Shown here in pieces: positions 16,095-23,773 of a stretch of DNA of 45,224 nt. This DNA is from an uncultured Porphyromonadaceae bacterium. GTDB taxonomy: Bacteria > Bacteroidota > Bacteroidia > Bacteroidales > Muribaculaceae. The notes beneath the pieces are model-generated. The model made no database searches, was not told the origin of the DNA, and saw only the letters and a program-made list of their open reading frames with translations. A program made the position numbers and the translations under genes. Every line of letters starts with the position of its first letter. Within the stretch, counting starts at the first letter, position 1. Location of the stretch: contig CALEUL010000037.1 of assembly GCA_937921035.1 (NCBI GenBank), positions 1 to 45,224 on the forward strand, written 5' to 3'.

Positions 16095-16538
16095 ATGAAA
16101 CTTATTCTTAAAGAAGACGTCAGTGGCCTCGGCTACAAGGACGACGTAGTTACTGTGAAAGACGGTTACGGCCGCAACTATCTCATCCCCACCGGCAAAG
16201 CTGTAATCGCCAGCGAATCCGCACTCAAGGTACTCGCAGAAAACCAGCGTCAGCGCGCCCACAAGCTCGCCAAGATCAAGGCCGACGCAGAAGCACTTGC
16301 AGCACAGCTCAAGGACATCAAGCTCACAATCGGCGCAAAGACCAGCGCAACAGGCACCATCTTCGGTTCTGTAAACAGCATCCAGATTTCCGAAGCACTC
16401 GAGAAACTCGGTTTCAACATCGACCGCAAGATTATCGAGCTTAAGGAAGCCGTAAAGGAAGTTGGCGAATCCGTTGCCACCGTCAAGCTCCACAAGGAAG
16501 TAACCGTGGAGATTCCCTTCGAAGTAGTAGCTGAATAA
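16095..16538 (+). CDS. rplI: 50S ribosomal protein L9
   Basis: 147 residues. The N-terminal rRNA-binding domain carries the family motif GLGYKDDVVTVKDGYGRNYL, followed by the long connecting helix (about residues 40-75, AENQRQRAHKLAKIKADAEALAAQLK) and the C-terminal domain. L9 sits at the base of the L1 stalk and restrains frameshifting. It is the last gene of the rpsF operon, followed by a strong hairpin. Confidence 0.98.
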   Translation: MKLILKEDVSGLGYKDDVVTVKDGYGRNYLIPTGKAVIASESALKVLAENQRQRAHKLAKIKADAEALAAQLKDIKLTIGAKTSATGTIFGSVNSIQISEALEKLGFNIDRKIIELKEAVKEVGESVATVKLHKEVTVEIPFEVVAE

Positions 16539-16558
16539 AGCATCCTCGACACGATACC

Positions 16559-16588
16559 ACTGCCGCCCGCGACCCGGGCGGCAGTTTT
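16559..16588 (+). terminator. Terminator of the rpsF-rpsR-rplI operon
   Basis: Stem ACTGCCGCCCG (16559-16569) / CGGGCGGCAGT (16575-16585), perfect over 11 bp with a 5-base loop, ending in TTTT. It lies 20 bp after the rplI stop. Confidence 0.88.
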
Positions 16589-16653
16589 AACATTATTTAT
16601 ATTTTCAGAAGCGTCTCTCAGTGTCTCAGCGCCACCAGCAAGGATGCGGATAT

Positions 16654-16684
16654 TTTGCCAAATCGCAGAAAATTCGTACCTTTG
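16654..16684 (+). promoter_or_regulatory. rplM operon promoter
   Basis: TTTG (16654-16657), 19 bp, then TACCTTTG (16677-16684). This is a perfect Bacteroidetes promoter for rplM-rpsI and probably rpsB-tsf, leaving a leader of about 105 nt. Confidence 0.85.
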
Positions 16685-16689
16685 CAGCA

Positions 16690-16796
16690 CCGATTATGTC
16701 CAAATCTGATCAGGCCGTGTGCGCAGGCACGCTTTTGGCCAAGTAGGCCTTGACGCATCGGCACATTTAAGTAATTATTAAACAAACAATTAGAAA
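16690..16796 (+). promoter_or_regulatory. Structured rplM mRNA leader, candidate L13 autoregulatory element
   Basis: The 5' leader holds three self-complementary GGCC copies (16713-16716, 16737-16740, 16746-16749). A stem from the first two encloses a small hairpin GTGC/GCAC (16719-16722 / 16727-16730). The third GGCC can pair instead with either of the others, allowing alternative folds. R-protein leaders upstream of rplM have been proposed in Bacteroidia; whether this one matches that motif needs a covariance-model search. Confidence 0.45.
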
Positions 16797-17276
16797 GTGG
16801 ATACCATTAGCTATCGCACCGTATTTCCCAACGCCGAGCAGGTACAGCACGACTGGGTAGTTATCGATGCAACCGACCAGGTACTTGGTCGCCTCTGCGC
16901 CAAAGTTGCCAAACTTCTGCGCGGCAAATACAAACCTTCCTACTCGCCCAACGTAGAATGCGGCGACAACGTAATCATCATCAACGCCGACAAGGTAATC
17001 CTGACCGGCAAAAAGATGACCGACCGCACCTACCTCACCTTCTCGGGTTACCCCGGCGGCCAGCGCGAACTTTCGCCTGAAGTGCTTATGAAGAAATCCT
17101 TCAACAAGCATATCAAACCCGGCATGCACCCACTGTTCATCCACGTGATGAAAGGCATGCTTCCCAAGAACCGTCTTGGCCGTCGCCTCATCGAGAACAT
17201 GCACGTCTACAACGGTCCCAACCACCCCCACGAGGCCCAGAACCCCACCGTTATCGACATTAACAAACTGAAATAA
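16797..17276 (+). CDS. rplM: 50S ribosomal protein L13
   Basis: 159 residues. The family core is seen as WVVIDATDQVLGRLCAKVAKLLRGKY, NADKVILTGKKMTDRTYL, GYPGGQRE and MLPKNRLGRRLIENMHVY. The start is GTG at 16797, which gives the DTISYRTVFPN N-terminus expected for Bacteroidales L13; no ATG would give a complete protein. The non-ATG start may help tune translation together with the structured leader. It is followed by rpsI after 8 bp. Confidence 0.97.
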   Translation: MDTISYRTVFPNAEQVQHDWVVIDATDQVLGRLCAKVAKLLRGKYKPSYSPNVECGDNVIIINADKVILTGKKMTDRTYLTFSGYPGGQRELSPEVLMKKSFNKHIKPGMHPLFIHVMKGMLPKNRLGRRLIENMHVYNGPNHPHEAQNPTVIDINKLK

Positions 17277-17284
17277 CAGAAAGC

Positions 17285-17671
17285 ATGGAAAATATAAATG
17301 CAGTAGGTCGCCGCAAAGCAGCTGTAGCCCGCGTCATCCTCAAAGAAGGCAACGGAGCCATCGTTATCAACAAGCGCCCCCTGGAAGTTTACTTCCCTTC
17401 CTCGATACTCCAGTACATCGTCAAGCAGCCCCTCAACACCCTTGAGGCAGCCGACAAATACGACATCCACGTAAATCTGGACGGCGGCGGCTACAAAGGC
17501 CAGGCAGAAGCGCTGCGCCTTGCAATTGCCCGCGCACTGGTAAAAATCAACCCCGAGGACAAGGCAGTTCTCCGCAAGGCAGGTTTCATGACCCGCGACC
17601 CGCGCGCCGTAGAACGCAAGAAACCCGGTCAGCCGAAAGCACGCAAGCGCTTCCAGTTCTCCAAACGTTAA
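17285..17671 (+). CDS. rpsI: 30S ribosomal protein S9
   Basis: 128 residues. Family motifs are AVGRRKAAVARV near the start, GGGYKGQAEALRLAIARAL in the centre, and the basic tail GFMTRDPRAVERKKPGQPKARKRFQFSKR, whose end reaches the P-site tRNA in the ribosome. It forms the universal rplM-rpsI pair. Confidence 0.98.
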   Translation: MENINAVGRRKAAVARVILKEGNGAIVINKRPLEVYFPSSILQYIVKQPLNTLEAADKYDIHVNLDGGGYKGQAEALRLAIARALVKINPEDKAVLRKAGFMTRDPRAVERKKPGQPKARKRFQFSKR

Positions 17672-17679
17672 TATCGTTT

Positions 17680-17799
17680 GCAAATCCGTGCTCGCCCGAG
17701 CATAACAATAAGTGTTTAGTATCTAAACGGCGGCGATGGACCAACGTTCCCTACCCCGTCGTTGTATAACCCAAAGAACGTAAACAAAGAACAAAAAAA
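17680..17799 (+). promoter_or_regulatory. Structured rpsB leader, possible S2 regulatory element
   Basis: The 128-bp gap between rpsI and rpsB holds a hairpin TGCTCG/CGAGCA (17689-17694 / 17697-17702) and a second one GTTTAG/CTAAAC (17714-17719 / 17723-17728). A GC-rich CGGCGGCGATGG segment follows, with a CCCCGTCG that could pair with it. No clear promoter was seen. It could be an S2-responsive leader or a processing/termination region within the operon. Confidence 0.35.
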
Positions 17800-18633
17800 A
17801 TGGCAACACCCACATTTGAACAGCTCCTGGAAGCCGGATGCCACTTCGGCCACCTGAAACGTAAATGGAACCCCGCGATGGCACCCTACATCTTCATGGA
17901 GCGTAACGGTATCCACATAATCGACCTTTATAAAACACAGGCCAAACTCGAAGAAGCAGCAAACGTACTCCGCGGCATGGCCAAATCCGGCAAGAAGGTG
18001 CTCTTCGTAGCCACCAAGAAGCAGGCCAAGCAGGTTATCGCAGACCTCGCAGCTTCTGTAGGCATGCCCTACGTTATCGAGCGCTGGCCCGGCGGTATGC
18101 TCACCAACTTCCCCACCATCCGCAAGGCAGTGCGCAAGATGACCTCCATCGACAAGATGACAAAGGACGGCACATTCGACAACCTGTCGAAGCGCGAACG
18201 CCTTCAGATAACCCGCCAGCGTGCCAAACTGGAAAAGACCCTCGGCTCCATCGCCGACCTGAACCGTCTTCCCTCGGCACTCTTCGTAGTAGACGTAATG
18301 AAAGAGCACATCGCCGTAGCTGAAGCAAACCGCCTCGGTATCCCCGTATTCGCTATGGTAGACACCAACTCCGACCCCAACACTGTAGACTACGTAATCC
18401 CCGCCAACGACGACGCCTCCAAGAGCATCGAACTCGTAGCCGGCGCCCTCGTAGCCGCAATGGCAGAAGGACTGGAAGAACGTAAGGCCGAAAAGCTGGA
18501 CAACGAAGCAGCAGAAGCCCAGGCAGAAACACCTGCAGCTCCTCGCCGCGAACGTCGCCGCGTACGCCGCAACGACGCTCCCGCAGCCGAAGCCGAGGAA
18601 GCTCCCGCAACCGAAGCTCCCGCAGCTGAATAA
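17800..18633 (+). CDS. rpsB: 30S ribosomal protein S2
   Basis: 277 residues. S2 motifs are FEQLLEAGCHFGHLKRKWNP near the start, RWPGGMLTNF near residue 107, and the C-terminal IPVFAMVDTNSDPNTVDYVIPANDDA. The last ~50 residues form an Ala/Glu/Pro-rich tail interrupted by a basic RRERRRVRR patch, which is common in Bacteroidales S2 and not in E. coli. It is followed by tsf after 36 bp, the usual rpsB-tsf pair. Confidence 0.98.
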   Translation: MATPTFEQLLEAGCHFGHLKRKWNPAMAPYIFMERNGIHIIDLYKTQAKLEEAANVLRGMAKSGKKVLFVATKKQAKQVIADLAASVGMPYVIERWPGGMLTNFPTIRKAVRKMTSIDKMTKDGTFDNLSKRERLQITRQRAKLEKTLGSIADLNRLPSALFVVDVMKEHIAVAEANRLGIPVFAMVDTNSDPNTVDYVIPANDDASKSIELVAGALVAAMAEGLEERKAEKLDNEAAEAQAETPAAPRRERRRVRRNDAPAAEAEEAPATEAPAAE

Positions 18634-18669
18634 ATACCTAATCGTAAACATTTTAACACCTATATCAAT

Positions 18670-19662
18670 ATGGCAGTTACAATGGCAGAAATCACCAAGC
18701 TGCGCAACCTTACAAGCGCCGGCCTGATGGACTGCAAAAAAGCTCTCGCCGAAACTAACGGCGACATCGACGCCGCTGTTGAAATCCTCCGCCAGAAAGG
18801 CAAAGCTATCGCCGCCAAGCGTGAAGACCGTCAGGCTTCGGAAGGCTGCGTTCTCGCCAAGAACGACGGCAACTTTGCTGCTGTGGTAGCACTCTGCTGC
18901 GAAACAGACTTCGTTGCCAAGAACGCCGGCTTTGTTGAACTGACACAGCAGCTTCTGGACTTTGCCGTAGCAAACCGCATCAAGACTCTCGACGAACTCA
19001 AGGACGCTACTATCAACGGCCAGAAAGTTACCGATCTCATTACCGACGAAAGCGGCAAGACCGGTGAAAAAGTGGAACTCTCACGCTACGAATGCATCGA
19101 AGCTCCCGCAACAACCTTCTATGTACACTTCGGCAACAAGCTCGCTACAATCGTTGGCTTCAACCAGGAGAACGTAGAGTATCAGGTAGGCCGCGAAGTA
19201 GCCATGCAGGTCGCTTCCATGAATCCCCTTGCAGTTGCCCGCGAAAACGTCAGCGAGGATGTTATCAACTCCGAATACAACGTTGCCGTAGAGAAAACGA
19301 AGGAAGAACAGGTTCGCAAGGCCGTAGAGGCCGCCCTCAAGAAAGCCGGCCTCAACCCCAACCACTTCGACAGCGAAGACCACATTGAATCCAACATGGC
19401 CAAAGGCTGGATCACCGCCGAGGACGCAGCCAAGGGCCGTCAGATCATGGCCGAGACAGCAGCCTCAAAGGCAGCCAACCTCCCCGAGCAGATGATCAAC
19501 AACATCGCCCAGGGCCGTCTCAACAAGTTCTTCAAAGAAAACTGCCTTATGGAACAGCAGTTCATCAGCGACGGTGAACTCTCCGTAGGCCAGTACCTTG
19601 AAAAGAGCAGCAAGGGCCTCGTTGCCGTTGACTTCAAACGCGTCAACCTCAACCAGGACTAA
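18670..19662 (+). CDS. tsf: Elongation factor Ts
   Basis: Nucleotide-exchange factor that recycles EF-Tu from GDP to GTP form. 330 residues, with an N-terminal UBA-like domain (ITKLRNLTSAGLMDCKKALAET), the CETDFVAKN motif near residue 77 that contacts EF-Tu, and the core subdomains. The length is typical for Bacteroidetes, longer than E. coli's because of an insertion in the second half. The start MAVTMAEITKLR matches the family. A 10-bp hairpin lies just after the stop. Confidence 0.98.
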   Translation: MAVTMAEITKLRNLTSAGLMDCKKALAETNGDIDAAVEILRQKGKAIAAKREDRQASEGCVLAKNDGNFAAVVALCCETDFVAKNAGFVELTQQLLDFAVANRIKTLDELKDATINGQKVTDLITDESGKTGEKVELSRYECIEAPATTFYVHFGNKLATIVGFNQENVEYQVGREVAMQVASMNPLAVARENVSEDVINSEYNVAVEKTKEEQVRKAVEAALKKAGLNPNHFDSEDHIESNMAKGWITAEDAAKGRQIMAETAASKAANLPEQMINNIAQGRLNKFFKENCLMEQQFISDGELSVGQYLEKSSKGLVAVDFKRVNLNQD

Positions 19663-19671
19663 AAAAGATAA

Positions 19672-19696
19672 GCTCCGGCAGCGTGTCTGCCGGAGC
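19672..19696 (+). terminator. Hairpin after tsf
   Basis: Perfect stem GCTCCGGCAG (19672-19681) / CTGCCGGAGC (19687-19696) with a 5-base loop. No U-run follows and tRNA-Arg begins 5 bases later, so it may mark termination or the processing site between the tsf mRNA and the tRNA. Confidence 0.65.
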
Positions 19697-19701
19697 CACG
19701 G

Positions 19702-19775
19702 GGTCCGGTAGCTCAGCTGGATAGAGCATCTGCCTTCTAAGCAGACGGTCAGGGGTTCGAATCCCCTCCGGATCA
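19702..19775 (+). tRNA. tRNA-Arg (anticodon TCT)
   Basis: A complete cloverleaf of 74 nt. The acceptor stem is GGTCCGG/CCGGATC with one G-T pair, the D arm GCTCAGCTGGATAGAGC, the anticodon loop CTTCTAA with anticodon TCT, the T arm AGGGGTTCGAATCCCCT, and the discriminator base A. It reads AGA codons. CCA is not encoded, so the tRNA needs the CCA-adding enzyme. It probably lacks its own promoter and may be transcribed from the tsf side. Confidence 0.97.
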
Positions 19776-19782
19776 CAAACAC

Positions 19783-19820
19783 AGCAAGCCAAATTGCCTC
19801 GGCAGTATGGCTTGCTTCTT
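19783..19820 (+). terminator. Terminator of tRNA-Arg
   Basis: Stem AGCAAGCC (19783-19790) / GGCTTGCT (19809-19816), with an inner TGCC/GGCA stem, followed by TCTTTATAT. It lies 7 bp after the tRNA. Confidence 0.75.
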
Positions 19821-19863
19821 TATATGGGATTTATCCATAGATCGCAATAATTCGGAGAGTGTC

Positions 19864-20394
19864 ATGATAAAGATTAACGATGCAAAAATTGTTGTCAGGA
19901 GTGAGACAGCGGAGGATTATGCGGAGATTGAATCGCTGGTGAAGGAGGCATTTGCCTCGGCTGAACACAGCGACGGCGACGAACATAATCTGATTGACAG
20001 AATCAGACAGACAGAAGACTACATTCCCCAGCTATCACTGGTGGCTGAAATGAACGGCGCAATCGTCGGATATATAATGTTCAGCAGAATATACATCGGC
20101 ACAGAAATTGCTGTTGCACCGGCACCGCTTACCGTTAAAACAGGGTTTCAACGGCACGGAATCGGTCGACTTCTGGTTTCCACCGGACATGAAATAGCGC
20201 GCAATCTCCAATTCCCGTGTTCCGTGGTACTGGGTTCTCCGGATTATTATACCCGCTTGGGATATCAACGAGCATCTGAATTCAACATTAGTGCGCCTTT
20301 CGATGTAGAAAGCAAATATTATATGGTTTTCCGGCAGACAGAAGAAACGCTTCCCTCCGGCGTTGTTGAATATTCCGAAGCATTCGGGCTGTAA
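19864..20394 (+). CDS. GNAT family N-acetyltransferase, YhbS-like
   Basis: 176 residues with a single GNAT fold. The acetyl-CoA pyrophosphate-binding motif A is FQRHGIGRLLVSTGHEIA (R/QxxGxG/A), and the segment VVLGSPDYYTRLGYQRAS after it matches the YhbS/COG3153 subgroup of putative acetyltransferases. The substrate is unknown. The ATG at 19864 is preferred because the upstream in-frame start at 19807 runs through the tRNA terminator. The gene has no close same-strand partners and ends in a bidirectional hairpin. Its codon use looks slightly more AT-rich than its neighbours, so acquisition is possible but unproven. Confidence 0.88.
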   Translation: MIKINDAKIVVRSETAEDYAEIESLVKEAFASAEHSDGDEHNLIDRIRQTEDYIPQLSLVAEMNGAIVGYIMFSRIYIGTEIAVAPAPLTVKTGFQRHGIGRLLVSTGHEIARNLQFPCSVVLGSPDYYTRLGYQRASEFNISAPFDVESKYYMVFRQTEETLPSGVVEYSEAFGL

Positions 20395-20408
20395 TGGCCA
20401 CAAAATAT

Positions 20409-20457
20409 ATCAAACAGTCGTGAGACGGCCCGCAGGCATGTCTCCCGACTGTTTGAT
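20409..20457. terminator. Bidirectional terminator between convergent genes
   Basis: Outer stem ATCAAACAGTCG (20409-20420) / CGACTGTTTGAT (20446-20457), perfect over 12 bp, with an inner GAGAC/GTCTC stem. It lies between the GNAT gene and the convergent thioredoxin-like gene. Confidence 0.8.
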
Positions 20458-20475
20458 AGTGATTAGAGTATGATA

Positions 20476-22308
20476 TTACAGTGCAGCCTTGATGCCTTCT
20501 ACGAGCTTGTCGTGGTCGCGGAAGTCGGGATGCCCTGTGGCTTTGCCGTCGCGGTCTACGAGGATATAGAAAGGAATGCCGTCTACGTTGAAACGATTGC
20601 GTATTTTACCAATCTGCTCCTGGCTTACGAGCATGTGATTGCCCTTGATGCCGGGAATCATTGCGGCATAGCTGCTGAGGGTGGAACTCTCGTCGGCAAT
20701 GTACAGCCATACGATGTCGGGGCTTGAAAGTTCGCCGGTCTTGAGAGGTTCGTTTGCAGCAAGGGCAGCGCGGCAAGGAGCGCACCAAGTGTTCCACAAG
20801 TCGACAAGCACAACCTTGCCTTTATAAGGAGCCACGATAGCGTCGAAAATATCGCCGTCGGTTTCGGGTACTGGTATTAGCTTCGCCTTGATTTCCTCGT
20901 AAGCCTTCTCAGCTTCTGCCTGGCGCTGTTTCACGGCATTTGCATAGAACGGTGTTGCAGCGAGGCGGTCGATATCGGCCTGCGAGAGTTTGCCGCTTTT
21001 GGCTTTCGCGTATGCCTTGATATATTCAGCAACGTCTGCCATCTGCTTGTTCTCGGCAGCGCAGCTGCTCCAGTCTGCCTGACAGGCTTTTCCATAAGCT
21101 GGAATGGCAAGGAGCTTCGGATTTGACAAGTCTACGGATGCGAGCACCTGTGCATATTGGTCGGGACCGGGCAAAGCGGTTATCGAATCGTTGATGCCTT
21201 CACCTGTATTTTCAAAAATGTAAAAATTATTGAAGTAGATTCTTTTTGCGGAAGACATAATCGAAAGGGCCTGATTATCGATTGCAGCCAAGAAGTAATC
21301 TTTAGCCGGCTGCGGGAAATCAGCAGCGGCAAGGCTGTCGCGGAGAGCGGCACACTTTCCAAGCAATACTTTCGTAAATTCGTCGGGGGTGAGCCGCCAG
21401 TCGAAGTCAGGCGAGCCGTAAGCACCAATTTTTGGGTTAAAGTTGGCTGCAACGCGATTTAGCGCGGCATACCGTCCGTTATCGAAAGTGCGTCGGATGC
21501 TTAGATTGTAGTATCCGGGACGGTTGGAAAGAATGTAATCGCCGAGTTTTGCGGCATCGAAATAAATGTCGGCATCAGTACCCGGCGCAATGAGGATGGC
21601 GTCGCCGTAAGGTTCAATAGACTCAAGGGCCGACCATACTTCGCTTGTTCCGTATACAATTGGTGAAATAGTGCCGTTGCCGTCTTTGTCGAGTTCCACA
21701 TTAAACTCCTCGGTATCGGCCAGACCAGAAATCAGCACCTTGAGGTTTCCGTATTCCGGACGATAGTTAAGGACATGGAAACGAAGCTCGGTAGGGGCTA
21801 TTTCCATTACGGGATCAGAGAAAACGTCGGTAGTGTCGATATTGATAATGTCCTTGGGCAAATCCTTGCAGAACCGCGGAGCCGGTGCGGCCGGCTTTCC
21901 GCTCAGGTCTATACCCCAGATATCCCATCCGCCAGAAACACCTTCGGTAAAATCGATGCTCTCAGTATCGAAAGGCACAGGCTCGAACACAAGCGTGAAT
22001 TCCGCCTTGCCACTTTCGGGCATAAAGAATTTCTCGCCAGGCACAATGCCGTCGGCGCTTTTGAGCGCATATTCCTTACCGTCGGCCACAATATGACTTG
22101 CGGTATCAATCCTTATCCACCAACCCGGACGATACATGATATTGAATTTCATAGCAGTGGCAGAATCGGAAAGAGAGACCTCGCAAACATCGAGAGCGTT
22201 GTTTTTGGCTGCCACATAAGGCATTTCTACAGTGCGCGGCCCTTTGGAAGTGCAGGCAAAAGCAAACAGACACGCAATTGCAAGCAGAGAAACAATAAGT
22301 TTTTTCAT
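20476..22308 (-). CDS. Thioredoxin-fold (TlpA-like) lipoprotein
   Basis: 610 residues. The signal peptide ends at a cysteine (AFAC, Cys19), so a periplasm-facing lipoprotein is likely. The C-terminal ~130 residues are a TlpA/AhpC-TSA thioredoxin fold with VVLVDLWNTWCAPCRAAL; the CxxC redox pair is at about residues 508-511, followed by GIPFYILVDRDGKATGHPDF with the cis-proline motif. The preceding ~470 residues are a Bacteroidetes-type N-terminal region without obvious catalytic motifs. Such proteins are thought to reduce periplasmic disulfides or serve in redox stress; the partner is unknown. The ATG at 22308 is taken because it begins the signal peptide. It has its own strong promoter right after the terminator of the upstream RNA gene. 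Confidence 0.88.
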   Translation of the reverse strand: MKKLIVSLLAIACLFAFACTSKGPRTVEMPYVAAKNNALDVCEVSLSDSATAMKFNIMYRPGWWIRIDTASHIVADGKEYALKSADGIVPGEKFFMPESGKAEFTLVFEPVPFDTESIDFTEGVSGGWDIWGIDLSGKPAAPAPRFCKDLPKDIINIDTTDVFSDPVMEIAPTELRFHVLNYRPEYGNLKVLISGLADTEEFNVELDKDGNGTISPIVYGTSEVWSALESIEPYGDAILIAPGTDADIYFDAAKLGDYILSNRPGYYNLSIRRTFDNGRYAALNRVAANFNPKIGAYGSPDFDWRLTPDEFTKVLLGKCAALRDSLAAADFPQPAKDYFLAAIDNQALSIMSSAKRIYFNNFYIFENTGEGINDSITALPGPDQYAQVLASVDLSNPKLLAIPAYGKACQADWSSCAAENKQMADVAEYIKAYAKAKSGKLSQADIDRLAATPFYANAVKQRQAEAEKAYEEIKAKLIPVPETDGDIFDAIVAPYKGKVVLVDLWNTWCAPCRAALAANEPLKTGELSSPDIVWLYIADESSTLSSYAAMIPGIKGNHMLVSQEQIGKIRNRFNVDGIPFYILVDRDGKATGHPDFRDHDKLVEGIKAAL

Positions 22309-22335
22309 ATCAGGCATTAGTTAAATTTCAAGTTA

Positions 22336-22366
22336 CAAATGTACGGAAATTTCGGGAAGGCACAAA
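22336..22366 (-). promoter_or_regulatory. Promoter of the TlpA-like gene
   Basis: On the minus strand TTTG (22363-22366), 19 bp, then TACATTTG (22336-22343). The TTTG overlaps the U-run of the RNA terminator just upstream, so termination of one unit and initiation of the next are physically fused. Confidence 0.82.
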
Positions 22367-22617
22367 AAAAGTCCCAACTCGTTTACTCAACGTTTCAGGA
22401 CCTAAGCCAAAAGGCATGATTTGTGATTCAAGTGTTGTTGCCTTATAGCAATTGAAATATAGAGATTATATCATACTTACTGAATAAGACCATTCGGGAC
22501 ACTCCGACTGTCGTCGCGACGTTGGAGCCCGGAATTTTGCCTTGGCTTAGATTCTCGTTTTTTTGGGGAATATACGTAAATAATTAAGGGTCTAAGTCAG
22601 AGACAAGGTTCTTATCG
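22364..22617 (-). ncRNA. Structured non-coding RNA gene, candidate 6S-like RNA
   Basis: A roughly 250-nt minus-strand transcription unit without a plausible ORF. It has a -7 TAACTTTG (22622-22629), with CTTG 20 bp upstream (22650-22653), and a terminator hairpin (22371-22401) followed by U7 (22364-22370). A long-range stem CTAAGCCAA.GGC (arms 22539-22550 and 22402-22415, two-base bulge) encloses about 120 nt. Inside is a strong hairpin (22502-22527, CTCCGAC/GTTGGAG around GTCG/CGAC), then an AT-rich rod formed by AUGAU/AUCAU, UUCAA/UUGAA and UUGC/GCAA. The rod-like shape and closing stem recall 6S RNA or the Bacteroidales-1 class, but I cannot confirm either. A regulatory leader for the downstream gene is the alternative. 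Confidence 0.6.
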
Positions 22618-22621
22618 CTTG

Positions 22622-22653
22622 CAAAGTTACGCAGGTTTTTTTGCATACACAAG
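22622..22653 (-). promoter_or_regulatory. Promoter of the structured RNA
   Basis: TAACTTTG on the minus strand (22622-22629) is a full -7 match. CTTG (22650-22653) at 20 bp gives three of four -33 bases. It lies downstream of the GH25 gene and its terminator. Confidence 0.55.
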
Positions 22654-22666
22654 AGCAAATGTTAAT

Positions 22667-22706
22667 AAAAGGCATGCAAATAGCGTTAAAACAGGCGAAG
22701 CATGCC
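22667..22706 (-). terminator. Terminator of the GH25 gene
   Basis: On the minus strand GGCATGC (22700-22706) pairs with GCATGCC (22671-22677), extended by ATTTGC/GCAAAT bases, and is followed by TTTT (22667-22670). It lies 57 bp after the GH25 stop. Confidence 0.65.
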
Positions 22707-22762
22707 AATTTGCAATATTTTTTAACTATTTTCGGCGAACAAAGCGCATCGCCGTCATATTT

Positions 22763-23752
22763 TCAGTCTTTCCTTTTCTTTATTGGATGCTTGCGCACAT
22801 ACTTGAGCAAATCACTGTATGTACCGTTAAACAGGTCTACGTCCACGGCATGCGCGATGCCGTCGCAGCGTCCTTTGTCGGTGAGCTGCCACAGTTCCCA
22901 GTGGCGGGCGGATGGTTCGGAGCCGTAGCGTGCTATCCAATAGTCGTACTTGTCGAGGCCGTGGCCCTTCATGTAATTCAGATAGTAGTTGTTGTAGGTG
23001 TATATTATTGGCTTGACGCCATAGTGTTTCTCCACTTCCTTAAGCCACTTTTTTGCCATTTTGATAACTTTATCGTGTTGCTGCTCCATAACACGCCTGC
23101 TGATTTCAAGATCGAGAACCGGGGGAAGATCGCCAGGCTCCAAAGGTGTATTCTCGATAAAAAACCTCACCTGCTCCTCCACCGACGAATTAATGCTGAG
23201 GAAGTGATATGCCCCACGTATTATTCCGCAGCGTTTTGCCTCCCGGAAATTACGCTTGAAATATGGATCTGTTATAGTTGTGCCTTCTGTACTTTTCATC
23301 AGTGCAAACAACACGGGCTGACGGAACTTCGTCTTTTTGTTACCTTTGACAATATCTCCGTTTGCATCTACCCGGAGAGCCAGTTTCTCCCAGTTCACTT
23401 GTTTCTGATATTTGGCAACGTCTATACCATAGCATTTCTCGCCCACCTTGAACTTGCGTCCGGAAGGTTTTGAAAGCGTTCCGCGCACCCACGTACCGAA
23501 GTCCATCGTGCCGTCGGCAAATATCATCAGCCCGGTTCCGCTCTTGTAGCCCATATTCCAGTTGCCCTTGTACACATTACCGTTCTTGTAACGGCATATA
23601 CCGAATCCGTTCTGCTTGCCGTCGGTTACTCCGCCGGAGTATTCATAGTTTGATTCAGAAAGTTTGTCCTCACGCGCACCCACCGCAAAAGCGAGAAAGA
23701 GTGAAAACGACATGGCCGTCAAAAAGCGAAGTATGGAAGTATGGCGTAACAT
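22763..23752 (-). CDS. Secreted MORN-repeat GH25 lysozyme
   Basis: 329 residues. A signal peptide (about residues 1-25, ending near VGA) precedes two to three MORN repeats (about residues 37-88: YSGGVTDGKQNGFG, YKNGNVYKGNWNMGYKSG, and a third FADGTMDFGTW). A GH25 muramidase domain follows from about residue 105. GH25 landmarks are YGIDVAKYQKQVNW (catalytic-site Asp), FALMKSTEGTT, IIRGAYHFLS and LPPVLDLEI with the catalytic D-x-E. The C-terminal WELWQLTDKG and VDVDLFNG complete the barrel. It would cleave the MurNAc-GlcNAc bond of peptidoglycan. The MORN part presumably targets surfaces or partners. The leader carries a perfect 8-bp hairpin at 23774-23799. Substrate (own or competitor wall) is unknown. 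Confidence 0.92.
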   Translation of the reverse strand: MLRHTSILRFLTAMSFSLFLAFAVGAREDKLSESNYEYSGGVTDGKQNGFGICRYKNGNVYKGNWNMGYKSGTGLMIFADGTMDFGTWVRGTLSKPSGRKFKVGEKCYGIDVAKYQKQVNWEKLALRVDANGDIVKGNKKTKFRQPVLFALMKSTEGTTITDPYFKRNFREAKRCGIIRGAYHFLSINSSVEEQVRFFIENTPLEPGDLPPVLDLEISRRVMEQQHDKVIKMAKKWLKEVEKHYGVKPIIYTYNNYYLNYMKGHGLDKYDYWIARYGSEPSARHWELWQLTDKGRCDGIAHAVDVDLFNGTYSDLLKYVRKHPIKKRKD

Positions 23753-23773
23753 ATTGGGCTAAAGAGCATTCGC

